From positions 1-64,000 of the forward strand of contig CAYSAU010000011.1 in the NCBI GenBank assembly GCA_964429135.1: a stretch of 64,000 nucleotides of DNA. The letters run 5' to 3'. The stretch is from CAZSDU01 sp964429135. Lineage in GTDB: Bacteria > Bacteroidota > Bacteroidia > Bacteroidales > FEN-979. Below are positions 1 to 8,779 of this stretch, piece after piece; position 1 is the stretch's first letter, and each line of letters begins with the position of its first letter. Position numbers and translations under genes: made by a program. The notes beneath the pieces were generated by a model. The model worked only from the letters and a program-made list of their open reading frames with translations. It had not been told where the DNA came from and did no database searches.

Positions 1-112
1 CGCCATCCCACCATCCTGCTTTTTCAAATTCAAATCGATTATTGAAATATTCCTGTGAGAAGGAAGTTATGGTTGAAAAAACAAGAGCAGTGAGTAAAAG
101 AAACTTCGTCAT
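1..112 (-). CDS. Secreted protein, N-terminal fragment (cut by window edge)
   Basis: An open frame starts with ATG at 112 and runs off the left edge, giving 37 residues. It opens with MTKFLLLTALVFSTITSFSQ, a classic Bacteroidota signal peptide ending in a Ser-Gln cleavage site, followed by EYFNNRFEFEKAGWWDG. A good -7 box lies 29 bases upstream (141-148). The remainder is outside the window, so the function cannot be judged; neighbouring T9SS cargo genes make another exported surface protein plausible. Confidence 0.6.
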   Translation of the reverse strand, partial: MTKFLLLTALVFSTITSFSQEYFNNRFEFEKAGWWDG

Positions 113-140
113 GTTTTTGAAATTATCAAGACTCCTTATG

Positions 141-148
141 CAAAGTTA
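141..148 (-). promoter_or_regulatory. Bacteroidota -7 box, TAACTTTG
   Basis: On the minus strand this reads TAACTTTG, a full match to the TAnnTTTG element used by the Bacteroidota primary sigma factor. It sits 29 bases before the ATG at 112. No clear -33 TTTG was found at the expected distance, so the call is moderate. Confidence 0.45.
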
Positions 149-193
149 GCTCTCTTTAATGGGTCACACAGGTAGAGTTTGGGAGTTTGTGAG

Positions 194-1813
194 TTATTGA
201 ATCATTAGTTTTTTGGTGGATATTGTTTCGTTGTTGAAGACCAGCCTGACTATGTAAATTCCTTTTGGCCAGGGTGTGACATTTATTTCAAGTCTTTTTT
301 CTGTGGGTTGTAATTCTTTGTCAAACATCCGGCTTCCGTTCAGGTTATAAATTTCAATTTTGGCCTTGTTAATCTGATAATGCACGGTGGTTACGTTGAA
401 CGATGCTGTTTTTGAATGAATGATAAATTTATCGGGAATTTCTATCTGCAAAACCGTGGAAGCAGGATTGGGATAGACCTTCAGATTATTTTCCGCTGTT
501 GGATGGAAATGTTCTTCAATCTCCACTACAACACAATCGAGGTCTATCGTATCGGTAGGTATTGGATAACTGCATAAGCTATCATAAACAAACGGCCGGG
601 TATATACTGAGTCGTACTCCAGGTCTGAATTAAACTTACATGCATGTGAGGTCCAATGGCCGGTTGGAATTCCAACAACAAGGATTAATTTATTGTCAAA
701 CGTTATATCAGAACCCGAAAAGGTATGATCACTTAAAAAAAGCTGTTTTGTTTTAATAACATTTCCCAAGCGATCGACTTTGGCAAGCCCAACAAAGGCA
801 TCCCCGGGATAAGTATCAAGCCAGCCTGTACTCATGGCCATAGTTGAATCGGCAAACCAGTTTATTGTCCTCGTAAGACCAAGAACAGTATTCGGCAGAA
901 TATCGTTATAAGTTAATTCATTCCCGTTTTTGTCAGTTTTAATAAATGTAGGTTTATCCCCTTGATTTGGTCCTTCCAAAACAATATGACGCCCGCTTGA
1001 ATAAATAGTCCCCTCATTATCAGTAATGGATGTGAAGGCTTGACCAACAAATGATTCGCCCATTACCGACCTCCAGGGTAATTCCCATTCTGCTGACCCG
1101 GTACTGTCAACTTTAATTATAAAGGGGCGTAAAAGATAATAGAGAGGATTATTGGTGTCAGGATAATAACAATAACCAGAGATTAAATAATGAGCATCTG
1201 GTGTAACTATCATTGTTACACTTATTTCATTATCGATTAATGTATCCGATTGGGCATAACATAGGGTCCAAAGAAGATCTCCACCTTCATTCAAGCGGAA
1301 TAACCAAATCCGGTCTTGCTGAATATCATGCCCATAACCCCAGATCAAAGCAATATATCCTCCGGGGACAGGTCGGATAGACTGGCCCCAGCTGGACCAT
1401 TGAGTTTCATGGCTTGAGTAAATTCTGCACCATTCATTTTCTCCACATGAATTTAATTTCATGATGAATGGATTGTAATAAGGTGATAGTTTTCCAGTAA
1501 CACCTGTCAAGATTAAACCATTATCAAAGGTTTCATTTATCTCAAAAACTTCTGTGCTCTCAGTCTGACTTCCTATTGTTTTATACCAAATTATATCTCC
1601 ATTGATACTTGTTTTAAGGACATATCCTCCGATGGGCAAACCACCAGATTTTAGGAATCCGCCAGCTATTATATATCCCTTATCATAAGATTCTATCACG
1701 GAACAAGGAATACTACTTTTATTTATGAAATATTCTTTATCCCAGACCTGGCCATAAATAATATGTATCTGCAGGATAAATAATAAAATTGAGACAATAG
1801 GTATATGTTTCAT
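194..1813 (-). CDS. T9SS type A sorting domain protein, beta-propeller-like
   Basis: This 539-residue exported protein has a signal peptide (about residues 1-21, ending IIYGQ). The body contains repeated blade-like stretches such as GGYVLKTSINGDIIWYKTIG (around 42-61) and later copies of the form 'I-K-D-x-x-G-x-x-x-W', typical of propeller folds in cell-surface proteins. The C-terminal ~80 residues carry the type IX sorting domain: LKVYPNPAS, then IEIYNLNGSRMF, and a final GIYIVRL...KKLMIQ strand. It is therefore predicted to cross the outer membrane through the Por system and be anchored or released. No catalytic motif is visible. It lies downstream of the 1640-residue T9SS gene but has its own promoter, separated from that gene by a terminator. 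Confidence 0.85.
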   Translation of the reverse strand: MKHIPIVSILLFILQIHIIYGQVWDKEYFINKSSIPCSVIESYDKGYIIAGGFLKSGGLPIGGYVLKTSINGDIIWYKTIGSQTESTEVFEINETFDNGLILTGVTGKLSPYYNPFIMKLNSCGENEWCRIYSSHETQWSSWGQSIRPVPGGYIALIWGYGHDIQQDRIWLFRLNEGGDLLWTLCYAQSDTLIDNEISVTMIVTPDAHYLISGYCYYPDTNNPLYYLLRPFIIKVDSTGSAEWELPWRSVMGESFVGQAFTSITDNEGTIYSSGRHIVLEGPNQGDKPTFIKTDKNGNELTYNDILPNTVLGLTRTINWFADSTMAMSTGWLDTYPGDAFVGLAKVDRLGNVIKTKQLFLSDHTFSGSDITFDNKLILVVGIPTGHWTSHACKFNSDLEYDSVYTRPFVYDSLCSYPIPTDTIDLDCVVVEIEEHFHPTAENNLKVYPNPASTVLQIEIPDKFIIHSKTASFNVTTVHYQINKAKIEIYNLNGSRMFDKELQPTEKRLEINVTPWPKGIYIVRLVFNNETISTKKLMIQ

Positions 1814-1818
1814 ATTAA

Positions 1819-1826
1819 CAAAGATA
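1819..1826 (-). promoter_or_regulatory. Bacteroidota -7 box, TATCTTTG
   Basis: The minus strand reads TATCTTTG, a full match to TAnnTTTG, five bases before the ATG at 1813. It directly follows the terminator at 1832-1865, so transcription of the propeller protein is probably independent of the gene before it, with an almost leaderless mRNA. Confidence 0.5.
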
Positions 1827-1831
1827 AAGTA

Positions 1832-1865
1832 AAAAGGCTGTCGTTAAATTATAACGACAGCCTTT
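1832..1865 (-). terminator. Rho-independent terminator
   Basis: A perfect 14-bp inverted repeat (AAAGGCTGTCGTTA at 1833-1846 against 1852-1865) with a five-base loop is followed on the minus strand by a T-rich run. It lies 10 bases after the stop codon of the 1640-residue protein and ends that transcript. Confidence 0.85.
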
Positions 1866-1874
1866 CATTCCAAA

Positions 1875-4800
1875 CTATTTGATTATAGTCATTTTCAGCG
1901 TTTCAATTATTAAATTATGATCCTTTAAACTTAGGATATATACTCCGGGTAAAAGACTAAGGGCGGGAATGACCACCTGATCCTGGGCATTATTTAATAG
2001 ATAACTGCTTATTATTCTCCCATCAACATCAGAAATGGTAAGAATATTGTTACCCGCCTCACTACCAAGATGATATTCGACAATAAAATAATCAGTTGCC
2101 GGATTTGGGTAAACCTTCAGCCTGGGGATATCTGCAGGTGGCTTTACACCGCGATACTTCTCCCGTTTCGTAGATTTCAAATTATCCTCGCCAATAAAAA
2201 CAGGTTCATTGTAGGTTATCTTTCCTGTTGCACTCAACAAATTTCTTGCAAAAACTCCAGGGAGACCGGTAGATTGCAAAACAATATTTTGCAACGAAAC
2301 TGTTTGACTGCTATCCAAATTCATAAGCCCGCTTGTATCTGTTTGAACTTGTTCAAGAATTTCAAAAATAGTCAAATAATTCTGATGGGCTTCTTGTTGC
2401 TGTGCATTCAGAGAGAAAATAGCGGGTATGGAATTCAGGATATTACGTGATAGCGAGAAGTCACTCTTTGTACAATACCAAGCGGCCAGATCATAATATG
2501 ATTCCGGGCTGCTCCTTTCAATAAGCAGGTTCACCAGGCTGTCTTCCAATGCGATATTTACAGAATCTGATCTGTAATTTTGGATTAAGGAATGGTAATA
2601 AACGCTATGTTGATTCTTCCAGTATGCCCTTTGTGCTTCAAGTTCTTCTTTAGCGCTGATACTATCCCCTCCCTGTAATATCTGGGCCATCATATAATCA
2701 GGCATGGGCACAGTGCGGGTTTCAAGCATGCTGATTAAAGAATCGTTTTTAGCCGAATGTGTATTTGCTACCATCACATCTCTTATCATGGCATTATCCA
2801 GTACGTCTTCCTTCGTAATGGACGTTCCTACCACGGAATCCGACACCCAGGGTGATTTTGATAACAGATCGGCTCTTACAGCTAAAGCCTCTGGTGGTGT
2901 GCTTGATTCAACTGCATCGCTAAGATTTTGCGTTGAACCACCATCAATTAAGGCAGTCAGCAGAGAATTAAGACTGTCGGCCTTGCTTTGTGCAGAGGCC
3001 ATGGATGAATAATCCATATTAAGATTACCGCTTCCCTCAATAGTTGATGGACAATTGACTTCTTCAGAAAATGTAAGAAATTCTGGAGTGAGATATATAT
3101 TTCCGAATGTGTATCCAGTCGGATTAAGTCTAAACTCCGAGTTGTTTTGTCCATTATGAAAAAAATATGTAAACGGCATCATTCCATTGTCATTGTATAA
3201 ATCATAATGGTTAGAAACAGGTGTCCAATCAAACATATTTCCTGCTGGTTCTGCCGGAGAGATTTGGTTTGTAGCGAGCCCGAATGAAGAGAGCCCAAAC
3301 GCGCCTGGATCTTTTGTTACCTGAATATCCCATTTATTATCTATAAATTTATTGCATTTATAACAAAGACCGCTTCCGTCTTTTGAATTTTTGTTGGCAT
3401 TTTGTGCAATGCTTCCAAATTTTAAATTTGAAAAGGTATTCCGGTAAATCTGGCTAGGTTCATTATTGTCTGATCCGCGAATATATGAATTATTGACTAT
3501 GAGTCCGATGCAATCCAGTAGATCCATTCCTGAATAAAAATCGTTTTGTTCAATATGGAAACCGCTCGACTGATCAAGATACATCCCGTAGGTCGAATCA
3601 ATGGTATAATAATTTGGTCGGATTACCCGGAATTTAGATTTCGTTACAGTAGCAAATGAAACGCCATTGAACCCACTTAAATACAAACCTTTCAGGTTGT
3701 CAAAGAAAAACGTATTGGTAATAAACGGGCTATGAGAACTGCCACTATTTATGGCATAAATACCTCGGTAAAGCTTTTCAAAGACGGATTGTCGCAAGGA
3801 TGTGCATGGACTAATATTTGAAAGGCAAGCTTCTTTAACCAAGAACCTGGAGTTAAAACTAAAAATACCAATACCCCTGTTTAAATACGACTGAGCCTGA
3901 TTAGACACAGGACAAGTATTCTTAAAAGTGCATCCATTTATCGTAATAAGATTTACATGTAACAATTTTAAAAAACAATCAGGTTGTTCACCCTGTATCA
4001 TATTTGAATTGGTAAGAAAATTTGTTCGCGAGAAATAGGAATTGTTATAAAACGAATATGGGGCAAAATGAACAGCAACCTTATTGTTGATAAAATATGC
4101 GCTGTCGCACCATACGATTCCACCCGAAAATCCTGGAACTTGTTGATCACAGAAGCCACAAACACGCTTTGAGACCAGTATTCCTATCTTGGCATTTTCA
4201 ATAACAGTTCCATTCAACAATCTGATCTTTCCTTGATATAAAGGAGGATTTTGGGTCATATTAGATGTCCCCCAAACCTCAATACCATACCAAAGACTAT
4301 TGGGGCAACTTGAATTAGAATTTGTTACATGTGTTTGGTTCAATATCAGATTCCCATTTGGTTGTACAATTATTTTAGAATCAGGGGTAAACGAAAGCTT
4401 GGAATTTCTAATATCTAGTTCAACGCCTGCTGGCACAATCAGATCCTCTGAAAAACCATAGGTTTTACCTTCCCAAAGAGTTTGTCCGGCTGGAAATACT
4501 GTATGTGGCTGAATAAGTAATAAATCTTCGATATTTGAGGGTGTAATAGGTAAACAGTTATCATAAGAATATCCCTGATTGAGTATTATGTTTTCATTGC
4601 CATTAATATAAACCATTGCTCCTTCGCTGATACATAATATACCTCCCTCTTCGACAATCAATCTTCCCCCTTCTTTTATTGTTAATATAGCACAGGGTTC
4701 AACCCGCAGAGAACAACCACTATTCACTGTTATGGAGGATTCGTCTTCAATCACAGTTTTACTTCCTGCTTTCAGTACAATGGAGCTTTTATTCAACAAT

Positions 4801-6797
4801 TGGATCTGGCTTTTGTTATGCAGGTTAAGCTTTGAGCCAGATTCACAGGTAAAAACTGTAGGTGTCGAAAACTGACCGGAAATTGGATCACGATATTTTT
4901 GATTAGGAGTGCGACTTTGGTCAAATGTTATTTCAGCACTATTTATAACATGTAATTCCTCCTTATTAATAATACTGCCACACCATCTGACATCCATGTT
5001 CACATTATAATCATTCCAGGAAATATTTACCAGATAATCATCATTTGGCTGCCATATATAGGATATGGATAAACCTGATAGATATATGTTGCGTGTATTT
5101 ATATCCGGTTTTGTGGGAGTATAATCATCTAGATGATTAGGATATGTTGAATTATAGTATGTATAGGTATTGGAAGAAGAAGGGTTTGAACAAAGGTTGA
5201 TCACGCCATTTCCCCTAAATGGATTTCTTTCCGACATTAGATGAGGAATACTGTCTGTAAAGGTATTATTTGTATATATTTTTCTCCAAATAAAATCAAA
5301 TTCTATTTTTTGCAAAGAATCATTAATAAGATCTTCACCTTGAACCATCACATCATTATAACCAAGAAATGGGTTAGAATCGGAAATTAACCCGGATTGC
5401 TTTTGCCCCGACCCCACGCAAGTTGTATTAAATGTGTTTTGACGGATATAATCAAAATTCCCCTCAGCGCTTATTATTTTAAGATTATCCGCTTGTAGAG
5501 AAGGATAAACAATTGTTCTCTCTCCAGCAAGAATATCTTTCCCAATTTGGTAATATGCATAAATACCCGGTTTCCCCTGTGGTCTGCAAGGATTGTCAGA
5601 CCAGATAAGAAAATCAAGTTTATCGTTGATCCCGACTTTATGGTTTTCCAACCATATGTATTGGTTTAGTCCGTTTTGGTCCTTATAAGGTAATTTTATT
5701 CTGATTGCATCTCCAGTGGTTACAAAATCCCTCAATAAAAATGTCTTATTTCCATCCCGCTGAGTAATATCGCTGGTTTGGTTGTTGGCAACAATATACT
5801 CTTGAGTGGAGTTAAATACGGGACTTTTCCAATGCATTCTCCAACGTTCGTATCCATTGCAGGCGATTAGTCCACTATTTCCTCCCCCCATTAAGCCGTA
5901 TCCACCCTGGATTCCCAAAAAAGTCACCCCGCCTTCATATTTCCACATTGCGCCACCCGATATATGGAAGTTATTGCCCCCGAATAATCTATGTGAAAAT
6001 TCATGTTGAATAATACCATTATAATTTATACTTTCATCTCCAATGCCAATACATTGAACACTCCCCTTCCCTATATTATAGGTAATACCATTTTGAGTAA
6101 AGTTAAGAACACTATAGGAACTAGATTCACCCTGACCCGGTTCAAATCCACCATATAATTCGTGACTGTTTCGGATAATAAATTGTGTAAAATCTATTAC
6201 ACGATTCCCATCATAATCATATTGTGAAAAAGAATTATGATTAAATAATGTGGTTAAATCACCATTGCTTTTTATTAACGCTACAGCAGCACCCAATAAC
6301 TGCATTTTTGAAAAACCATATGGAACTGTAGCCCCTGTGTGCGGGATATGAGATTGTAAAATATTTACTACTACATAGTCACCGAGAAGAATAAGACACC
6401 CCAAGGAAGATTCATAGTATTTTCGTGTTATATTACCATGAATGTTACCCGGATTAAGGTCCGGGTCATAAAGATCGGGGTGTGGGCCAGACAAGTATGA
6501 TGGTATTGCTTGATTATTAACACCTTCAATGCTTGCGTGATTCCAGATGTTATTATCGTAATTAAACGAATCAATATATGGCGTTTGATCATATATGATA
6601 TTGATAAATAAATTAAATATTCTGTAAGTTGCATGTGGAGACATGTCCAAACCCGTCCAACTCTCCACATACTCTAACGGGTCATGTTCTTCTTCAATAA
6701 AATTGCTTTGAGAGGATGCGGTATTAGTTGAAAAATGCATGTGAATAAACACAACAAAAAGCAAGAGTGTATTTTTATTTATATATCGAGTTTTCAT
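1875..6797 (-). CDS. Giant T9SS protein with M6-like HExxH site and beta-helix
   Basis: This is a 1640-residue exported protein with a signal peptide at about 1-30 (cleavage near SSQS). Around residue 265 it has HEFSHRLFGGNNFH, which fits the zinc metallopeptidase pattern HExxHxxGxxxH seen in M6/metzincin-like enzymes, followed by a Gly-rich MGGGN stretch as in M6 proteases. The middle (about 700-1200) is rich in short Asn/Gly/Ile repeats of right-handed parallel beta-helix type. The C-terminus has the type IX sorting domain: LKVYPNPATDYF, ISDVDGRIISS, GVYILSL. Known M6 family members are secreted proteases; that this one is active is inference from the motif. Helical segments near 1290-1520 lie between the helix and sorting domains. 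A strong terminator follows. Confidence 0.8.
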   Translation of the reverse strand: MKTRYINKNTLLLFVVFIHMHFSTNTASSQSNFIEEEHDPLEYVESWTGLDMSPHATYRIFNLFINIIYDQTPYIDSFNYDNNIWNHASIEGVNNQAIPSYLSGPHPDLYDPDLNPGNIHGNITRKYYESSLGCLILLGDYVVVNILQSHIPHTGATVPYGFSKMQLLGAAVALIKSNGDLTTLFNHNSFSQYDYDGNRVIDFTQFIIRNSHELYGGFEPGQGESSSYSVLNFTQNGITYNIGKGSVQCIGIGDESINYNGIIQHEFSHRLFGGNNFHISGGAMWKYEGGVTFLGIQGGYGLMGGGNSGLIACNGYERWRMHWKSPVFNSTQEYIVANNQTSDITQRDGNKTFLLRDFVTTGDAIRIKLPYKDQNGLNQYIWLENHKVGINDKLDFLIWSDNPCRPQGKPGIYAYYQIGKDILAGERTIVYPSLQADNLKIISAEGNFDYIRQNTFNTTCVGSGQKQSGLISDSNPFLGYNDVMVQGEDLINDSLQKIEFDFIWRKIYTNNTFTDSIPHLMSERNPFRGNGVINLCSNPSSSNTYTYYNSTYPNHLDDYTPTKPDINTRNIYLSGLSISYIWQPNDDYLVNISWNDYNVNMDVRWCGSIINKEELHVINSAEITFDQSRTPNQKYRDPISGQFSTPTVFTCESGSKLNLHNKSQIQLLNKSSIVLKAGSKTVIEDESSITVNSGCSLRVEPCAILTIKEGGRLIVEEGGILCISEGAMVYINGNENIILNQGYSYDNCLPITPSNIEDLLLIQPHTVFPAGQTLWEGKTYGFSEDLIVPAGVELDIRNSKLSFTPDSKIIVQPNGNLILNQTHVTNSNSSCPNSLWYGIEVWGTSNMTQNPPLYQGKIRLLNGTVIENAKIGILVSKRVCGFCDQQVPGFSGGIVWCDSAYFINNKVAVHFAPYSFYNNSYFSRTNFLTNSNMIQGEQPDCFLKLLHVNLITINGCTFKNTCPVSNQAQSYLNRGIGIFSFNSRFLVKEACLSNISPCTSLRQSVFEKLYRGIYAINSGSSHSPFITNTFFFDNLKGLYLSGFNGVSFATVTKSKFRVIRPNYYTIDSTYGMYLDQSSGFHIEQNDFYSGMDLLDCIGLIVNNSYIRGSDNNEPSQIYRNTFSNLKFGSIAQNANKNSKDGSGLCYKCNKFIDNKWDIQVTKDPGAFGLSSFGLATNQISPAEPAGNMFDWTPVSNHYDLYNDNGMMPFTYFFHNGQNNSEFRLNPTGYTFGNIYLTPEFLTFSEEVNCPSTIEGSGNLNMDYSSMASAQSKADSLNSLLTALIDGGSTQNLSDAVESSTPPEALAVRADLLSKSPWVSDSVVGTSITKEDVLDNAMIRDVMVANTHSAKNDSLISMLETRTVPMPDYMMAQILQGGDSISAKEELEAQRAYWKNQHSVYYHSLIQNYRSDSVNIALEDSLVNLLIERSSPESYYDLAAWYCTKSDFSLSRNILNSIPAIFSLNAQQQEAHQNYLTIFEILEQVQTDTSGLMNLDSSQTVSLQNIVLQSTGLPGVFARNLLSATGKITYNEPVFIGEDNLKSTKREKYRGVKPPADIPRLKVYPNPATDYFIVEYHLGSEAGNNILTISDVDGRIISSYLLNNAQDQVVIPALSLLPGVYILSLKDHNLIIETLKMTIIK

Positions 6798-6898
6798 AAT
6801 ATTCAGTTATAAGATTATAAGATTATTAAATAGGAGGCTGATATGTACCTCTGAAGACATAGAGTTTCAAAAAAGAGAGAAATGATAGGTTTCCTTTT

Positions 6899-6906
6899 TA
6901 TCTTTG
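6899..6906 (+). promoter_or_regulatory. Orphan -7 box, TATCTTTG (plus strand)
   Basis: A full TAnnTTTG match on the plus strand, but only a short unlikely frame follows (about 36 residues beginning near 6934). It could drive an antisense or small RNA or be a chance match in A/T-rich DNA. Confidence 0.2.
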
Positions 6907-7069
6907 CACAGCCTCCTTTCTTTTGTTGGTGAGTATGATTATGCTGATCATTGTTTGCTTACAAAGTGTAAAGGGGGTATTTTTTTGCCACTGGAATTAC
7001 AATTATCATGCCATATTTTTAAAGTGCTGATAAACAAAATAATAGAAAATTTTGTTGGAAAATTTTAGA

Positions 7070-7116
7070 AAAATAGTGTCAAAAATTTAGACACTACTGT
7101 AAAAAAATTAGACAGT
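7070..7116 (-). terminator. Tandem palindromes, possible terminator
   Basis: Two adjacent palindromes: TAGTGTC (7074-7080) with GACACTA (7090-7096), and ACTGT (7096-7100) with ACAGT (7112-7116). Read on the minus strand the first hairpin is followed by TTTTTCT, so the pair may end the long operon whose last gene stops at 7184. The stems are A/T-rich and short. Alternatives are a double operator or the end of a lost insertion sequence. Confidence 0.4.
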
Positions 7117-7183
7117 ATTTATACACTAACAAGTATTTTATGTCTGGTTTTTTTTCAGGTTGAGGGAGGGAGCAAAGGGGGGT

Positions 7184-8131
7184 TCAATGTCGGATTAGAA
7201 CTTTCAGACTTGATGGTTTTCCGGCAAAATCAAATGCACTGAGGATGTCTTTGAAAAGGAAAATTTTGGAGATCATGGGTTCAGGATTGACAAGTCCCTG
7301 GGTCAGTAATTGAAGGGCTGGCTCAAAGGGTCCGCATCGTGACCCGATGATCTCCAGCTCATGAATGACAATCTGGTTGAGGTCGATTTTTCCGGGTCCG
7401 GCCACGGTGGTTTTGAGTACCAGCTTTCCCCTGGGGTAAAGATGATTCAATGCCGAAATTATTCCGTGAGGGCTGCCGCTGCAGTCGATACAGACCTCTG
7501 CCCTGGCTTCCGGAGGAAGGTCATCCAACAACATGGAATGCAATCCCATTTTTGACGCAATGGTTATCTTTTCAGGCTGGATATCAAATAAGGTGTAAAG
7601 CGAACCATTCAGGCGGAAAACCTGGGAAATGAGCAGGCCGAGTTTGCCTGCACCAAAAATAAAAACCTGGCTGGATGGTTTAATGCTGATTTGTTCCATA
7701 ATTTCCACAGCAGCGGCAAGAGGTTCGGTGAATACCGCTTTTTCAGGCGACAATGATTCAGGAATAACATGGAGGTTTTCGGCCGGCAGGGTGATGTAAT
7801 CCGCAAAAACACCAGGGTGGCCGTCAATTCCGAGGACCACTCTGCTGGGGCAGTGTGATCTTCGGCCGGTCTGGCACAAATAACAATAACCGCAGGAACA
7901 GTTGATTTCACCAACCACTAACTTTCCCTTTAACGGGCTTTTTCCTGAAACCACTTCCCCGACAAATTCATGCCCCGGTATCCCTTGAAAACCCATATAC
8001 CCTTTGATGATTTCAAGGTCGGTGTTACAGATGGCCGAATAAATGACCCTGATCAGTACTTCATTTTCACCAGGACGGGGTTTCTCTACTTCTTTCACTT
8101 TCAGCGAACCGTCAAAAAATAAAGCTTTCAT
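7184..8131 (-). CDS. Zinc-dependent medium-chain alcohol dehydrogenase
   Basis: This 315-residue MDR-superfamily oxidoreductase has an N-terminal GroES-like domain with the catalytic zinc ligands Cys (SAICNTD, about residue 35) and His-Glu (PGHEFVGE, about 53). The four-cysteine structural zinc loop is present (CSCGYCYLCQTGRRSHC, about 79-95). The Rossmann domain follows with FGAGKLGLL, the nucleotide-binding glycine motif (about 160-168), and an acidic residue after the second strand (FDIQPE) that favours NAD. The family oxidises alcohols or polyols; the substrate is not evident. At 315 residues it is slightly shorter than usual. It is the last gene of the run starting at 22023, 39 bases after its upstream neighbour. 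Confidence 0.88.
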   Translation of the reverse strand: MKALFFDGSLKVKEVEKPRPGENEVLIRVIYSAICNTDLEIIKGYMGFQGIPGHEFVGEVVSGKSPLKGKLVVGEINCSCGYCYLCQTGRRSHCPSRVVLGIDGHPGVFADYITLPAENLHVIPESLSPEKAVFTEPLAAAVEIMEQISIKPSSQVFIFGAGKLGLLISQVFRLNGSLYTLFDIQPEKITIASKMGLHSMLLDDLPPEARAEVCIDCSGSPHGIISALNHLYPRGKLVLKTTVAGPGKIDLNQIVIHELEIIGSRCGPFEPALQLLTQGLVNPEPMISKIFLFKDILSAFDFAGKPSSLKVLIRH

Positions 8132-8170
8132 ATCAATTTTTTTGTTTCTTATTATAAAACTTCATGGTAA

Positions 8171-8779
8171 TCAGTCATCCAGCACCGGAACTCTCCGGAA
8201 TGAACCAAAAGTGGTGTAGATGCCAAACATGGAGGAGTAATTTCCATACGTCCAGTCCCATAACGCGCTGTAAAAAACCGTGATGGGTTGTTTTTTCAAA
8301 AAAGAAAACTCCACCCTGGGTCCGGCAGAATACATCTGGTAGTAACGGATGAATTCCCCCCCGAATTTAAATGATTTTACGCTATAAAAACCCATGGCAT
8401 CCCAGCGATAACGTTTTCCCCCGAATTCAAAGGCGCCGAAAAAGGAAAGCTTTTTATAGCTTAACATAATAATGGGAGAAACCCGCCAGATTTCGGTTTC
8501 GTTCGATTGAAAACCGCCCATAAATCCCAGGGAGACTCCCCTGACAGGGGTATAAGTAAGTCCGAAAAGTCCTTCCCCCCAGCTGCTTTTTTTATAGGCA
8601 TTCACGTAAAAATATGAAGTGAAACTTAACTTTTCACTGAACTGGTAATTGGTAAACAAGGTAACCACCGGCATCAGGTTACCGGTATAAATGATATTGT
8701 ACTGGTTTATTTTGAAAACCGTTTGTCCGGAAACTGAAGTTACAAGCAGGCAGAGATATAGCAGGAGTCGTTTAGGCAT
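8171..8779 (-). CDS. Outer-membrane beta-barrel-like protein, unknown role
   Basis: This 202-residue protein has a signal peptide (MPKRLLLYLCLLVTSVSGQ) and then alternating hydrophobic/aromatic strands such as LSFTSYFYVNAYKK, VSLGFMGGFQ, LSFFGAFEFGGKRYRW and KFGGEFIRYYQM, which look like transmembrane beta strands of a small barrel. No family is recognised. Its ATG overlaps the last 8 bases of the histidine kinase gene, so translation is probably coupled and the protein may belong to the same sensory system. Confidence 0.6.
   Translation of the reverse strand: MPKRLLLYLCLLVTSVSGQTVFKINQYNIIYTGNLMPVVTLFTNYQFSEKLSFTSYFYVNAYKKSSWGEGLFGLTYTPVRGVSLGFMGGFQSNETEIWRVSPIIMLSYKKLSFFGAFEFGGKRYRWDAMGFYSVKSFKFGGEFIRYYQMYSAGPRVEFSFLKKQPITVFYSALWDWTYGNYSSMFGIYTTFGSFRRVPVLDD

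Larger units (their letters stand above)
6798..7183. other. Non-coding gap of 386 bases
   Basis: This A/T-rich gap separates the T9SS genes from the seven-gene run. It holds a plus-strand TATCTTTG (6899-6906) with no evident gene behind it, an inverted repeat AGGAGGCTG (6832-6840) / CAGCCTCCT (6909-6917) that would form a long-loop hairpin in the leader of the 1640-residue gene, and two adjacent palindromes at 7074-7116. No -7 box for the minus-strand gene could be identified. No RNA gene was recognised. Confidence 0.5.
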
